From: Mesostigma viride
Lineage: Eukaryota > Streptophyta > Mesostigmatophyceae > Mesostigmatales > Mesostigmataceae
NCBI GenBank assembly: GCA_009746045.1
Contig: RPFO01000165.1
Location: 2,583,521-2,637,520, forward strand
Direction: 5' to 3'
Length of the DNA: 54,000 nt
In this document: positions 9,385-19,428 of the stretch, piece by piece
Layout: the number at the start of each line of letters is the position of its first letter
Numbering within the stretch: the stretch's first letter is position 1
Translations under genes and position numbers: made by a program
Notes under the pieces: generated by a model
The model's input: the letters and a program-made list of their open reading frames with translations, nothing else
Told to the model about the DNA's origin: nothing
Databases searched by the model: none

Positions 9385-12045
9385 TTGTATGAGTGGGTGC
9401 GCATGCCCTTTGGGCACCGCAACGCTAGTGCTGTTTTCCAACGAGCTATGGACAAAGTGCTTGCAGGTCTTCCTTTCGCCGCTTGTTACATTGATGATGT
9501 AATCGTCTTTAGCGCGACATTTGAGGAGCACCTGGCGCACTTGGAGCAGGTTCGCTTGGCTCTCGAGGAGCATAATATGCGGCTGCACCCTGAGAAGTGC
9601 AAGTTCGCCCAGCGGACCCTCTCATTCCTTGGTCATCAGATTGTGCCGGGTGGCCGGACGCCTGATGCCGCCAAGGTCGAATCCATTGCGCAGGCCGCCG
9701 TACCCACGGATGTCTCAGGGGTGCGGGCGTATTTGGGTTTGGCTGGCTATTACCGAGGTTACATTGAGAACTTCAGCAGCAAGGTGAAGCCCTTGACCGA
9801 GTTACTCAAGAAGGGGTGCGTGTGGGCGTGGGGTCCCGCACAGCAACGCGCCATCGAGACAATCAAGCAGGAGCTCACGTCGGCACCGATTCTGCGCGCC
9901 CCTGACTATGCTTTGCCATTTGTGTTATATACCGACTGGTCCAAGGTAGGACTGGGTGCGGTCTTGGCGCAAAAGGATGGTGATGGGCGCGAGCACGTTA
10001 TTGCTTATGCTAGTCGCAGCAACAACCCAGCGGAGAGCCGGTATTCTTCCTATGAGGGGGAGGCACTGGCTGTGGTGTGGGCCATCAAGCACTTTCGCCC
10101 GTATTTATTTGGGCGCGTGTTTACTCTGGTGACAGACCACCAGCCGCTTCAGTGGCTAATGACCAACACCAACCTGACGGGTAAGCTCGCCCGATGGGCC
10201 ATGATTATCCAGGAGTACCACATGACCATTGTGCATCGGGCCGGCAAGGACCATGTCAACGCCGATGTGCTATCCCGATACGCCATGCCTACCACTGTTG
10301 ACCACACTGGAGCCCGGGCCATGGGTGCCGAGGGCTCGTCTGGTTCTGTGGTCTTCGTGAACGCTGCTGGGTATGCGGCCGACGATGAGGAGGAGGCATG
10401 GTGGCGCAGTGTCGAGTACTCTGTGGCGGACTTCGGCACCAGCGACGACCCGGTGCGGCCGTCTCCATTCACGCCATCCAAAGCTGTGTGCGCTATGGAA
10501 GAGGGTAGGTCTCTGTCCTTTGACATTGATCCTTCTCTGCAGCAGCTGATCGCTGTGCAGGCTCTCTTAGCGCGTAGCTCTCTTGCTGATTGCTACACCG
10601 CTGATATCTGGTTAGATGGTCGAGTTTTGGAGCAAGTGCAGGGTGCTGTCTTGACTCCTACTCCAGTCGATTGGACTCCTGCTCAGAAGGCGACGGAGTT
10701 GAACAGGGTGCAGCACAGGGCTGCAACCTATGGTTGGGAAGATGGGGTTTTGTACAAGCTGTTGGGCAAGCGTAGGGTGGTCGTCCCACCGCCTGACAAG
10801 CGCGCTGCTATAGTGCAGGCGTACCACGAGCGGTATGGTCACTTGGGTGGCAATCGCACGCTCAGCCTCGTACGGACCAGCTATTGGTGGAATAACATGC
10901 GACACACGGTGGCCCAGGTAGTGGCCAGCTGTGTCCCGTGTGCTCGAACCAAGGCTAACTTTAGCGCAGATCATGGTGCCAAGGAGCTGATGTCGCTTCC
11001 CATCAAGGGCTTGTTTTATCGCTGGCACGTCGATCTGTGCGGGCCGTTTCAGGAGAGCCCTGACGGCAACCTCTATGTCATGGTATGCGTGGAGAGCTTT
11101 AGCAAATGGGTTGAGTTGATCCCCATTGCTGACAAGCATGCCGCTACCACAGCGAAGCATTTTGCGGACATCATAACCAGGTTTGGGGCTCCCGCGGAGG
11201 TAGTCACGGACCAGGGTGGTGAGTTCAGGGGTGAGTTCCAGGAGTTGCTGGATGGATGTCTTATTGATCACCGTCGCACTTCTCGGGAGCATCCTCAGGC
11301 CAATGGTTTGGCTGAGAGATTGGTGCAGACCGTCAAGCAGGCGCTGCGCAAGTGGAGCCTGCAGGTGCCGGAGTCGGCCAGGTGGGATCGCGAGTTGGCA
11401 TGGATTGCCATGGGTTATCGCATGTCTCCCCAGGAGTCTCTCGCTACCTTCTCCCCGTATTTCCTTCTGTTCGGGCGTAATCCTCTTTTGCCTACGGAGG
11501 CACAGGTTGCGCACCCCGAACCCATGGCCTTCGACAACGCTCAGCAATTTTTGGTTGAGGTGCTGGCCAGGGCAGAGACTTTTAAGAAGGTCATGCCCAT
11601 CGCGATGAACAACTTGTTCATTGCTCAGCACAGGGACTCCCTGCGCTACGCTCAGCGCCGGGGGGGCGCATACATGGCTCGCCAGCTGCGGTTTAGGCCA
11701 GGGCAGTATGTTTTCCTGCGCACTCAGCTGAAGCACACTTTGGATGTGGAGGCGGGGCCCACCATTTTGCGCATTGTGGCTATCAAACCATCGGGAGTGG
11801 CAATTTTGGAGGGCGCCGACGGGAGCCGTACGACTGACAACCTCAGCAATCTCAGTCCCTGCTCGCTGCCCAATTTGGTCCACGACCTCCAACCGCACAC
11901 GTCTCGCCGAGTCAAGGACGCCCAGTGTCAGGTTTGTCACCGGGTCGATCAGGCGGAGTCCATGTTATTGTGTGATCAGTGTAACTGTGGTTGGCACATG
12001 CAGTGCTTGCAGCCAGTGGTGTGCCCATACCTGCCCTTAATCGAA
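9385..12045 (+). CDS. pol: Gypsy RT, RNase H, integrase and PHD finger
   Basis: The frame runs open to 12102, but element sequence ends near 12045. RT shows the catalytic YIDD (ACYIDDVIVF) near 9490. RNase H shows YTDWSKVGLGAVL, YEGEALAVVW and TDHQPLQWL. Integrase has the HHCC zinc finger (HERYGHLGGN ... SCVPCARTK) and DDE residues in HVDLCGPF, VVTDQGGEF and EHPQANGLAER. A C-terminal basic/SH3-like part (FRPGQYVFLR) is followed by CQVCHRVDQAESMLLCDQC and GWHMQCLQP, the first zinc ligands of a PHD finger. The PHD finger would bind histone tails and could steer integration; its last zinc ligands are lost at the junction. The RT start lies in the previous frame, with breaks near 9270 and in the G run near 9374. 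Confidence 0.88.
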
Positions 12046-12118
12046 ATGGATGATAAAATTTTCTTTTTTGAGTTGCGATTCTTGTTGCGATACTGCGGGT
12101 GACCCCTGTACTCACAAT

Positions 12119-13219
12119 GCAGTGCGACTACCACCGTTGCCCAAGCTGTCGGATATTCCCAAGTTTAAACCCGACTGCTCCTACCAAGAGTTTGAGGCTT
12201 GGGAGATTGCAGTGTCTCAGAAGATCGACATCTGGGAGACATACAATCGCAAGCTCTTGGACGAGGATATCAAGGTCAAGCTGGTGTCCAGCGAGGCACT
12301 GGCTCCCGATGTGAGACAAGCTCTCCATTGCGAAAGCGCCCTGGCCAATGGCTTCCCCAGCAGCTTGGCGGAATTATTTCGGCGAGCACGGGCCAAGTAC
12401 CTGCCACCCGACCAAGACAAGCTGGACCGGGAGGCTTTTGGGGCGTTCAAGCAGGGGAACCTGAGCTATCGGGAATATATGACCAAGTTCGAGCTTCTAG
12501 CTGGGCGGGTTGATGACCTGATGGGCCCAGAAGCCTTGGCAAGGTTCTATGAGGGCTTGCAACCCGAATTCCGGGATGAGGTGAAGCGGAAATTCGCCCA
12601 CCTCTCCTGGGCTCAATGGAACCTGCAGGACATCAAGACCTACCTAGCGGAGATAGCTCCCTTGGTGCAGCGGACCCCAAAACCCCGCGTGAATGCACTG
12701 GAACTCAATGAGCTGGGATTCGCCCCCGTGTGGGTGGATGAGCTACAGTGCGAGGTCCTGGACATTAATGCCTTGGACACTTCCCGGATTCAGTGCTACC
12801 ACTGCAACCGCGTGGGGCACATCAAACGCGAGTGCCCTGATCTCCCTCCGCTGGACCAGGCCCCGCCTGTGCAACGCAACAACTTCCAAGCGGCCTCCCC
12901 GCAAATGGCCTCGAGGCCACCACCGGCGCGAAATATGCTCACAGCTCCCAATGCCGGGGTGAGCGTGCCCGACGCTTGCAACAAGCGCGCCAACAGCCCC
13001 GGCTGTACCAACAACCCAAGGCGCCCCCAAGCGCCTACCAGCAAGCTGGGCATGCCCTCAACCAACTGGATGCCGCAGACGCGGCCGAGCCTGATGATGG
13101 CTCTTCCGCGGCCGCATCCGGCCACCTGCGAGGCACACCGGTTGACGAGGGGCCTGCAGGAGAGGCGTTGGACTGAGAGGCCGGGAGGGCACTCCGGGCG
13201 ACACCTTACCCGGCCATGA
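12119..13219 (+). CDS. gag: Chromovirus gag with zinc knuckle
   Basis: An open frame with a retrotransposon capsid-like region (FEAWEIAVSQKIDIWETY, then AFGAFKQGNLSYREYMTKFE and ARFYEGLQPEFRDEVKRKF), followed by a CCHC zinc knuckle, CYHCNRVGHIKRECP, near 12797-12838. The C-terminal part is Pro/Ala-rich and of low complexity. It would form the RNA-packaging shell. The true start is probably missing, because the sequence left of about 12119 belongs to the junction. It resembles the gag of the gag-only element at 32661-34397 in motif order (AFGAFKQG versus AFGAFRQGD), so the two may be related. Confidence 0.8.
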   Translation, partial: AVRLPPLPKLSDIPKFKPDCSYQEFEAWEIAVSQKIDIWETYNRKLLDEDIKVKLVSSEALAPDVRQALHCESALANGFPSSLAELFRRARAKYLPPDQDKLDREAFGAFKQGNLSYREYMTKFELLAGRVDDLMGPEALARFYEGLQPEFRDEVKRKFAHLSWAQWNLQDIKTYLAEIAPLVQRTPKPRVNALELNELGFAPVWVDELQCEVLDINALDTSRIQCYHCNRVGHIKRECPDLPPLDQAPPVQRNNFQAASPQMASRPPPARNMLTAPNAGVSVPDACNKRANSPGCTNNPRRPQAPTSKLGMPSTNWMPQTRPSLMMALPRPHPATCEAHRLTRGLQERRWTERPGGHSGRHLTRP

Positions 13220-13235
13220 ACAAGTCGCCCAAGTT

Positions 13236-14135
13236 TTGTTACCATGTAATGTGGTGACAGAGACCCAGGAATGGCAAGCGGAGCCTAGCGAAGGCCCGCG
13301 GCAACTACTCCTCTTCACTGGAAGCCTACCAGACCCCCAGGGCTCTGGGCGTTGTTTGGAGGGCATCAAGGTCCTCATTGACAGTGGTGCGGCTACCACC
13401 TTCATCAGTGAGGCCATAGTGCAGCGCCTGGGAGTAACCCCGACTCCCCATACCATTGCTCGGCGCGTGCGATACTCGGATGGCTACACTCAGCCATCCC
13501 CGGGCTATGTGGACTTGGTGGCCCCTATCGTACAAGGCACCAGCGTGCCCATTCGCGCCACGGTCATTCCCTTACAAGCGGCTGATATCATCCTAGGGAT
13601 TGACTGGCTGCACATATCCAAGGTGACCGTCTCTTTTGGTACCATGGTTACCCACTTCCCAGATGGGTCATTCTGGTTACCTGAGCGGCAGTATGCGGCC
13701 AACGGCATGACCATCATCGATGACACGCCTGCCCTCAAGAGTGACCGTCGTCGCCTTGCGGACATTCTCATGTCCAAAAGGGAGTTCAAGCGGATGATGA
13801 GAGCCCGGCAGCCTCCTCCCGTTTACTCCATTCGTCTGGACGCCCTTGCCCACGCGCGCGGGCCCAGCGCCCAGCATGCACAGGCCGGAGTTTCGTTAAA
13901 CTCGCTTGGCATGGACTTGTCGGAAGACGAGGTGAAACGACTCAACGCAGTGCTCGATCAGTATTCAGCCGTGTTTGAGGAGAAAACACCTACGTTTCCC
14001 CAGACCGGTGCTCCACCGCATTCATTTGCAGGAGGGGCACCCACCTACCACCTCACCCATTTTTCGCATGGGGCCCGTGGAGTTGGCAGAGCTCAAGAAG
14101 ATCTTGGTCGGCTTGTTGGAGGCCGGCTTGATTGA
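13236..14135 (+). CDS. pol: Chromovirus protease and linker to RT
   Basis: Contains a retropepsin with the active-site triad in VLIDSGAATTFIS (near 13375) and the flap/C-terminal motif ADIILGIDWLHIS (near 13580). A linker follows with VLDQYSAVFEE, typical of the region just before gypsy RT. It would cleave the gag-pol polyprotein. The frame drifts near 14030, where the RT frame starting at 13975 takes over; the last 30 codons here are therefore not original. Confidence 0.82.
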   Translation: MLPCNVVTETQEWQAEPSEGPRQLLLFTGSLPDPQGSGRCLEGIKVLIDSGAATTFISEAIVQRLGVTPTPHTIARRVRYSDGYTQPSPGYVDLVAPIVQGTSVPIRATVIPLQAADIILGIDWLHISKVTVSFGTMVTHFPDGSFWLPERQYAANGMTIIDDTPALKSDRRRLADILMSKREFKRMMRARQPPPVYSIRLDALAHARGPSAQHAQAGVSLNSLGMDLSEDEVKRLNAVLDQYSAVFEEKTPTFPQTGAPPHSFAGGAPTYHLTHFSHGARGVGRAQEDLGRLVGGRLD

Positions 14136-15763
14136 GCCCAGCAATAGCCCTTACAGCGCGGGCGTGTTGCTGGTGCCCAAACCCAATGGGAAGTGGCGTC
14201 TGGTTACGGATTATCGCAAACTCAATGCGATCACCGTGAAGTCCAAGTATCCCCTCCCCCGCATCGATGATATATTTAATAAGGTGGAGGGCGCCAAGTA
14301 CTTTACGGTGCTCGATTGTGCAGACGGTTTTTGGCAACTTCGGATCGCCCCCGAAGATTGCCATAAAACAGCCTTTGCCACGCCTTTTGGCCAATACCAA
14401 TTGCGCGTGGCGGCCATCATTGGGCTTGTGTAACAGCCCTGCCTCTTTTCAGATGCTCATGAACCACCTCTTTAGGTCGGTGATGGGCACTAGTCGGCTG
14501 CCCCAGGTCTCGGCAGACCTGCGCGACCCGACTATCCCGTGGGACCCGGGGACGCAGCCGTACAAACGCACCTGCGTGGCCATCTACTTGGATGACATCC
14601 TCATTTTCTCTCGCACGTTCGAGGAGCACTTGGCGGATGTTGCCGCGGTTTTGCAGATCATGGCGGATAATAAACTGTCCGCCCGTCGCAGCAAGGTAGA
14701 ATCAGGCCGCAGCGTCCCCTTTTTAGGCCACATTCTCACGGACAAGGGCGTGTCCACGGACCCCGATAAGGTCGCCGCCGTCCAACAGTGGCCTGTTCCC
14801 GCGAATGTTCGCGCCTTGCGCAGCTTTTTGGGCTTGGTATCGTACTATCGCCGCTTCATCCCGCGTTTCGCGACCATTGCGGCCCCACTTACTCACCTCC
14901 TCAAGAAGGACGTACCGTGGGAATGGTCAGGCCTGTGTCAACAGGCCTTTGACCTGCTGAAGGCCAGGCTCGCCACTGCGCCTGTCCTCATCCTTCCGGA
15001 TCCCACCAAGCCATTCGTGGTCAATAGCGATTCTAGCAAGGTTGCTATTGGCGGTGTGCTGCTCCAAGACCATGGTCTCGGTCTCCAACCGGTCGAGTAT
15101 ATCTCCCGGACGATGATCCCGGCCGAAAGAAATTACCCGGTCCATCAGCAAGAGTTGTTGGCCGTGGTGTACTGTTGCCATACTTGGCGGCACCATCTTC
15201 TGGGTGCTCAGTTCAACGTGGCCATGGCCGAACCCGACCCTGCGGACCCGTACCGCTTGATCATCCAGACCGACCATCGGCCCCTCACGCACTTGTTGAC
15301 GCAGCCCACGCTTACGCCACGCCAAGCCCGTTGGCTTGAATATTTGGCACAGTTCGGTCCGTTCAAGATCGAATATGTCAAGGGCCTTGACAACACGGTC
15401 CCTGACGCCCTGTCGCGTCGCCCCGACTATTGGTTTTATGAGGATCTTGACGTTTTGGCCACGACGTTGATCCCCTCCCATGGTCCCGTCGCCCCCTTTG
15501 GCGACCGCTTGAGCGACCCGATGAGCCCCTTCCTCTTCTGTGGCGCCACAACCGCGGAGGTTGACACTGTTGACCATTCCGTGCGCCTCGCCGGCAGCAC
15601 CCCTGCACGTGAGGGCACGTGCGCAGCCGCAGGGGGGGAAGGACTTCGGCCCCGTACAGCCATGTGGTGCCGGCGACAGGAGTCTACCCTCCAATGCAGC
15701 CCGTTGGAGAGGCATTCACGTTGGCAAATACTGCAACAACGGTCGTCATCAGCTCGGACCTAG
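13975..15763 (+). CDS. pol: Chromovirus reverse transcriptase and RNase H
   Basis: Two overlapping frames (13975-14433 and 14267-15763) carry one RT-RNase H. RT motifs: LLEAGLIEPSNSPYSAGVLL, PNGKWRLVTDYRKLNAIT, FTVLDCADGFWQLRI, and the catalytic YLDD in AIYLDDILIFSRTFEEHL near 14585. RNase H follows with NSDSSKVAIGGVLLQ, HQQELLAVVY and TDHRPLTHLL, and the connection to integrase has DNTVPDALSRRP. The frame change near 14410 falls between the RT palm motifs, where GLCNSPASFQM resumes in the second frame. About 45 bases near 14500 look like an extra loop between the usual RT blocks. Confidence 0.85.
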
Positions 15764-16647
15764 AGCGCCTCATCTCGCGCTTCACGGTCACTGAGGACAA
15801 GGCAAATGAAGCCATAGCTGCCCGCCCTCAGAGCATGGACGGCTACCCAGCCAAGTTTCAAAACGGGTTCCTTTACGTGAATGTCAGTGGCCAGGCGGCC
15901 CGTCAAGACTCATGGCGCTTGTATGTCCCCCAAATATGCCGCGCCGAGGTATTATTTGAGTTACATGACTCCGTCTTGGGGGGACACCAAGGCCAGGATA
16001 GGCTGTTAGCGAGGGCCCGGAGGTCCTACTATTGGCCTAAGATGGCTCGTGATGTGCGGGAGTATGTCAGTACCTGTGACAGCTGCCAGCACATGAAGCC
16101 ACGGAATACGGGCAAACAGGGCGTTCCAAAGGAAATTCCAGACCCCATGTTCCCTTGGGACTCGGTGATGATGGATTTCATTGGGCCCTTGCCAGAGACC
16201 AAGGCGGGCAATGCTCAGATCCTGGTAGTGGTGGACCGGCTCACGCGGAGATGCCATTTAATCCCCTGCAAGGCCACACTGACGGCTGAAGAGTGTGCCC
16301 ACTTGTTCCTAAACAATGTGTTCCGGCTCCATGGCATGCCCCGACAATTTATCACCGACAAGGACAAACTGTTCACGTCGAAATTTTGGACCTCATTTTT
16401 TCAGGTCGTCGGGACTAAGTTGTCTATGGGTACGGCCTATCACAGTAGCTCTTCTCACATGGTGGAGAGAGTGAATCGGGTGGTGGAAGAGGCACTGCGG
16501 CACTACCTGGATCGAGACGGGAGGAATTGGGACGAAGTGCTGGGATTCATTGAGTTTTCACTCAATAATGCCCCCCATTCTGCCCACGGGTATACCCCGT
16601 TCTTTCTTGATACAGGCAGGCATCCCCTTACCCCACCGATCTCTTGA
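15619..16647 (+). CDS. pol: Chromovirus integrase
   Basis: Zinc-binding HHCC region: LHDSVLGGHQGQDR ... YVSTCDSCQHMK. Catalytic core: the first Asp in MMDFIGPLPET, the second in FITDKDKLFTSKF, the Glu in MVERVNRVVEEAL. SLNNAPHSAHGYTPF matches the typical end of a gypsy integrase core. The 5' part overlaps the end of the RNase H frame, a sign of a one-base shift around 15620-15760. It would insert the reverse-transcribed DNA into chromosomes. Catalytic residues are all present. Confidence 0.87.
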   Translation: MRSRRGGRTSAPYSHVVPATGVYPPMQPVGEAFTLANTATTVVISSDLERLISRFTVTEDKANEAIAARPQSMDGYPAKFQNGFLYVNVSGQAARQDSWRLYVPQICRAEVLFELHDSVLGGHQGQDRLLARARRSYYWPKMARDVREYVSTCDSCQHMKPRNTGKQGVPKEIPDPMFPWDSVMMDFIGPLPETKAGNAQILVVVDRLTRRCHLIPCKATLTAEECAHLFLNNVFRLHGMPRQFITDKDKLFTSKFWTSFFQVVGTKLSMGTAYHSSSSHMVERVNRVVEEALRHYLDRDGRNWDEVLGFIEFSLNNAPHSAHGYTPFFLDTGRHPLTPPIS

Positions 16648-17276
16648 CCGCCCCAGCCATCACCACGACAACGGAGCTACGCTCCACAGTCGCAGGGGCG
16701 CGGGAGCTGGTACAACGGATGGTGCAAGCTCATTCCAGCGCCATAAGTGGCCTACGTCAGGTGCGTGCCAAGTACATGGCGCGAGTCCAAAGTACCCTGG
16801 ACAGGCGCACCCCTGCAATCGAAGCAGGTGACTTGGTTTTAATTGAGGGCCCCCACCAAGGCCGCTTCTCGCACAAGTTTGAGGACAGCCTGAAGGTCAA
16901 GCTCCGCCCCTTATTCCTTGGACCGTATCTGGTGGAGAAGGTGTTCAATGAGGTGATGGTGTCTGTCGCCATCCCGGACTCGTGGCAGCTGAAGTCCAAT
17001 GTTTTCCACGTTGACCCGCTGAAGCTTTACCGCAAGAGCACCTTCCCAGGTCGTGTCATGGCACCCGCCCCCTTGGAGTTCAACCCCGAGACGGGCGAAC
17101 CCGAGGATGAGGTGGAGGACATTGTAGCCCACCGCAATCGAGGCCGCCGCCGCGAGTACCTCCTTAAGTGGAAGTTCTCCCAAACAGAGCTAGAGCACTC
17201 ATGGGTAGCTGAGGATGGACTCACGGGCTGTGCACGCTTGCTGCAGGAGTATAAAGCCCGGGCAGGGTTGGCATAA
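16644..17276 (+). CDS. pol: Integrase C-terminus with chromodomain
   Basis: The frame holds the integrase C-terminal SH3/GPY-like part (AIEAGDLVLIEGP, LRPLFLGPYLVEKVF, NVFHVDPLKLY) and then a chromodomain: EVEDIVAHRNRGRRREYLLK, aromatic/charged WKF, and HSWVAEDGL. Chromodomains of this class bind methylated histone tails and direct chromoviruses to heterochromatin. It overlaps the integrase frame by four bases and may be joined to it in the intact element by a single-base change. The chromodomain ends just before the stop at 17274-17276. Confidence 0.85.
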   Translation: MTAPAITTTTELRSTVAGARELVQRMVQAHSSAISGLRQVRAKYMARVQSTLDRRTPAIEAGDLVLIEGPHQGRFSHKFEDSLKVKLRPLFLGPYLVEKVFNEVMVSVAIPDSWQLKSNVFHVDPLKLYRKSTFPGRVMAPAPLEFNPETGEPEDEVEDIVAHRNRGRRREYLLKWKFSQTELEHSWVAEDGLTGCARLLQEYKARAGLA

Positions 17277-17355
17277 TTCTGGCCCTTCTCTTACCTTGCG
17301 TAATGCTCCTTGCATGTGCATTGTCTTGGTGCAGGCCGCCCCGCCCCAGGAGTCC

Positions 17356-18560
17356 ATGGGCGACATCGAGTTATTCGGTGCGGATACCGCCGGTGGTGGA
17401 AATGCATCCCCTGCGGTGGCAGATGACAACAGTTCCTCTGCGGGCGACTCAGGGGTTGGTGAGCGCGGCGCGATGGGTCCCACAGCTCCCGGCAGCGCCC
17501 CCCTACCGCGGACGGCAGCTGAGCCGGCTCGGGGGCAGGTTGCTGGTGCGTTGCCTGCGCTGGCGGGTGGAGTCCACGCTCCCAGCGCAGCCGCCGTGGC
17601 TAGTACCCCCCAGCTGGTCGAGCTTTTCCAGCAGCAGTCACATATGCTGCAAGAGATGTTGCGACAGCAGTCACTGTTGGTGCAACATCTCCTCGGGGCC
17701 CAGCAAGCCCCGGCATCGGTTACTCCCGCTGCCGCGACCACAGTGCCTCGGTCGATTCCGCCCGCCCCTGTCCTGCGCCCCCGGCGTTTCACGACTGTAA
17801 CCACGGTTCTACGGCGTACGCAGGCTGCCACCATTGCTCGCGTGCGTGTCATGTGCGCCGATGCTGGGCCTGCCCCCCGGGGTTTCGTGTGGGCCCGCGT
17901 GAGGGTGCGTCCCACCTTAGGCGTTCAGTTGGCGCAACCGGAGGGCATGTCCTTACTGGAGCTTGACGTCGACGTGCCGCTGGCGGTGCCGGTTGCGGAG
18001 CGCCGCCGCATCGTGGCCCCAACCCACGTGATCGACGGGATCATGTACGATCTCGCGGGGGACACCCCGGGCGGCGCCCATGCAGGTGCTGCACATCCGC
18101 GGTTTCACGCGGATCAGCCGGTGGAGTTTTATCGGCACGTGCTCCCGCCAGAGATGTTCTCCGCCGTACAGTTCACGACCCATGGGGCGCCCGGTCTGTC
18201 CTCGACCAGGCCATGGCATCCTTTGTCGGGACCCACCACTGCGGTATCGTTTGGACAGGAGGTTCGGTGTCCCTCACCCGACACACGTTCCTCGCCGCCT
18301 TCTTGAGCGTTTTCCCACTGGAGGCGCTGCGGGATGTCAACCTGGCCAAACGCCATGATGCACGCGCCGGCGAGCGGCAACTCACCTTCCAGCACGCCCT
18401 AGTCCAGGCCAATGGCCTGCCTCTTCCCGAGCCGGCTGAGGCCGTGCCGGCTGAGCGTGTCCACCGGCGTCAACGCCCGGCCGCACCTCTGCGCGGGCAT
18501 GGCCGTGGGGGCTCCGCTCGTGGGGGTCACCGCCCGAGCCCTTACCGCCCGGCGCCGTAA
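17356..18560 (+). CDS. Extra ORF downstream of chromovirus pol
   Basis: An open frame from an ATG at 17356 (MGDIELFGAD) to 18306, continued after a one-base shift near 18190 in the frame ending at 18560. It begins about 80 bases after the chromodomain stop, behind a pyrimidine-rich stretch ending in TTGGTGCAG, which resembles a splice acceptor. The product has a low-complexity Ala/Pro/Gly start, a Gln-rich helix (LVELFQQQSHMLQEMLRQQS, probably a coiled coil), a central region with no known match and a basic Arg/Gly/Pro tail. No signal peptide or membrane segment is evident, so it is not an obvious envelope. Its position between pol and the 3' LTR makes it an accessory gene of this element. 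Function unknown. Confidence 0.55.
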
Positions 18561-18680
18561 ACCATCGCCAACGGACGGTGACAATTGGCACGATCGATGC
18601 GTGCCCTGGAAGGGAACAGTGACCATGTATACACTGTCATTTATAAGTCCCGGCTACAGGAGTAGCCGCCTCTTTTGTTG

Positions 18681-19428
18681 GGGGGGGGAGGTGTGTTGCA
18701 CGGATGCAACATGCCGTTTGTGGTATTAAATTATCCGTCCCGGTCAATCGGCGCCGGATTACGTCCGGCGCCAGTGCCGAGGCCATAGTATAGTTGGCAG
18801 CCGAGGCAACCCGTGTGGAAGTATAAGTGTAGAAGTTTTGCTGACGAACTTGGCCTTTGCGCCGTAGGCAGACCTAGCGCCTGAACGGGAGTTACGGGAC
18901 AGCCAAGTGGCACTGCACATGCGTTATGATGGTACCTACGGACATTTGGATATTTTTCAGGAGAGGCCTCTAGCCGTACTGGTCTTTAATGTGTTCTAGA
19001 CGGTTCGAGAAGCCCGTCCCCGCGGACCTCACGTCATGCCTGGTTGGCAGCGCCAGGCGCAGCCGCCAACGGGGACGAAGGGACAAAATAGGCAAGGCAC
19101 GAGCTATGCCAGCAATCCGGACCTTGTATCGTAGTTTACCACGTTGCCCTACAGATTATTTACCATCGCTTAATCCTGGAGTGTAAATCTCCTGTGGGCT
19201 CGAGTGTGAATCCCTCGCCTACTGGGTGTAAGTCTTCCCGCATTGAGTGTTTTAATCTGTGTGGTAACATTGTAATATACGAAACCGGTTTTCCGGGTTT
19301 GAGCTTATTCGTATTGTGAGACAAGTATTCACACCACCATCGTGCGCTGTGACGCATAGGAAGTCAAAGGTCTTTCGCATTCATTCTCAATCATTAAGGC
19401 GCTATTTTAAATAGCCATACGTGTTAAA
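18681..19428 (+). repeat. Polypurine tract and 3' LTR of chromovirus
   Basis: A G9AG tract (18680-18691) is a good polypurine tract, the primer for plus-strand DNA synthesis. The LTR should begin at TGTGTTGCA (18692) or TGTTGCA (18694). Just inside is a perfect inverted repeat, TGTTGCA-cgga-TGCAACA, and a second perfect 9-bp stem, GGCGCCGGA-ttacg-TCCGGCGCC, lies at 18750-18772. The right border is set only by where similarity to the gypsy-DNMT RT begins (about 19429). No 5' LTR is in the window, so the ends cannot be proved. Confidence 0.6.

Larger units (their letters stand above)
3987..12045 (+). mobile_element. Ty3/gypsy retrotransposon with DNMT and PHD, copy 1
   Basis: An LTR-retrotransposon body in the order gag, zinc knuckle, aspartic protease, C5 DNA methyltransferase, reverse transcriptase, RNase H, integrase, SH3-like segment, PHD finger. 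RT before integrase places it in Ty3/gypsy. LTRs could not be identified: the 5' border is uncertain, and the 3' end is cut inside the PHD finger at about 12045, where a chromovirus begins. The coding region has about five one-base frame breaks, some in homopolymer runs. A second, rearranged copy on the minus strand (19429-20299 and 45473-48372) confirms that the methyltransferase belongs to the element. Confidence 0.88.
12046..19428 (+). mobile_element. Chromovirus (Ty3/gypsy), 5'-truncated
   Basis: A second gypsy element on the same strand directly after copy 1. Order: gag with zinc knuckle, protease, RT, RNase H, integrase, chromodomain, an extra ORF, polypurine tract, 3' LTR. The chromodomain puts it among chromoviruses. 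No 5' LTR precedes gag; the element begins in mid-sequence at the point where copy 1 ends, so a deletion or rearrangement removed one end of each. On the right it abuts the RT fragment of gypsy-DNMT copy 2 at 19429. Frame breaks near 14030, 14410, 15620 and 18190 make this copy defective as read. Confidence 0.85.

Noticed and set aside
10612-11940. 442-codon minus-strand frame
   Set aside because: It is antisense to the integrase and C-terminal coding region of gypsy-DNMT copy 1 and has no domain of its own.
14927-15715. 262-codon minus-strand frame
   Set aside because: It is a shadow of the chromovirus RNase H region on the other strand.
17199-17915. 238-codon minus-strand frame over the chromovirus 3' ORF
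   Set aside because: It lacks motifs, is Ala/Arg/Ser-rich as expected from GC-rich antisense frames, and overlaps the chromodomain end.
17356-18560. Chromovirus 3' ORF as an envelope gene
   Set aside because: No signal peptide, membrane segment or Cys pattern of envelope proteins is visible, so only an unknown accessory ORF is claimed.
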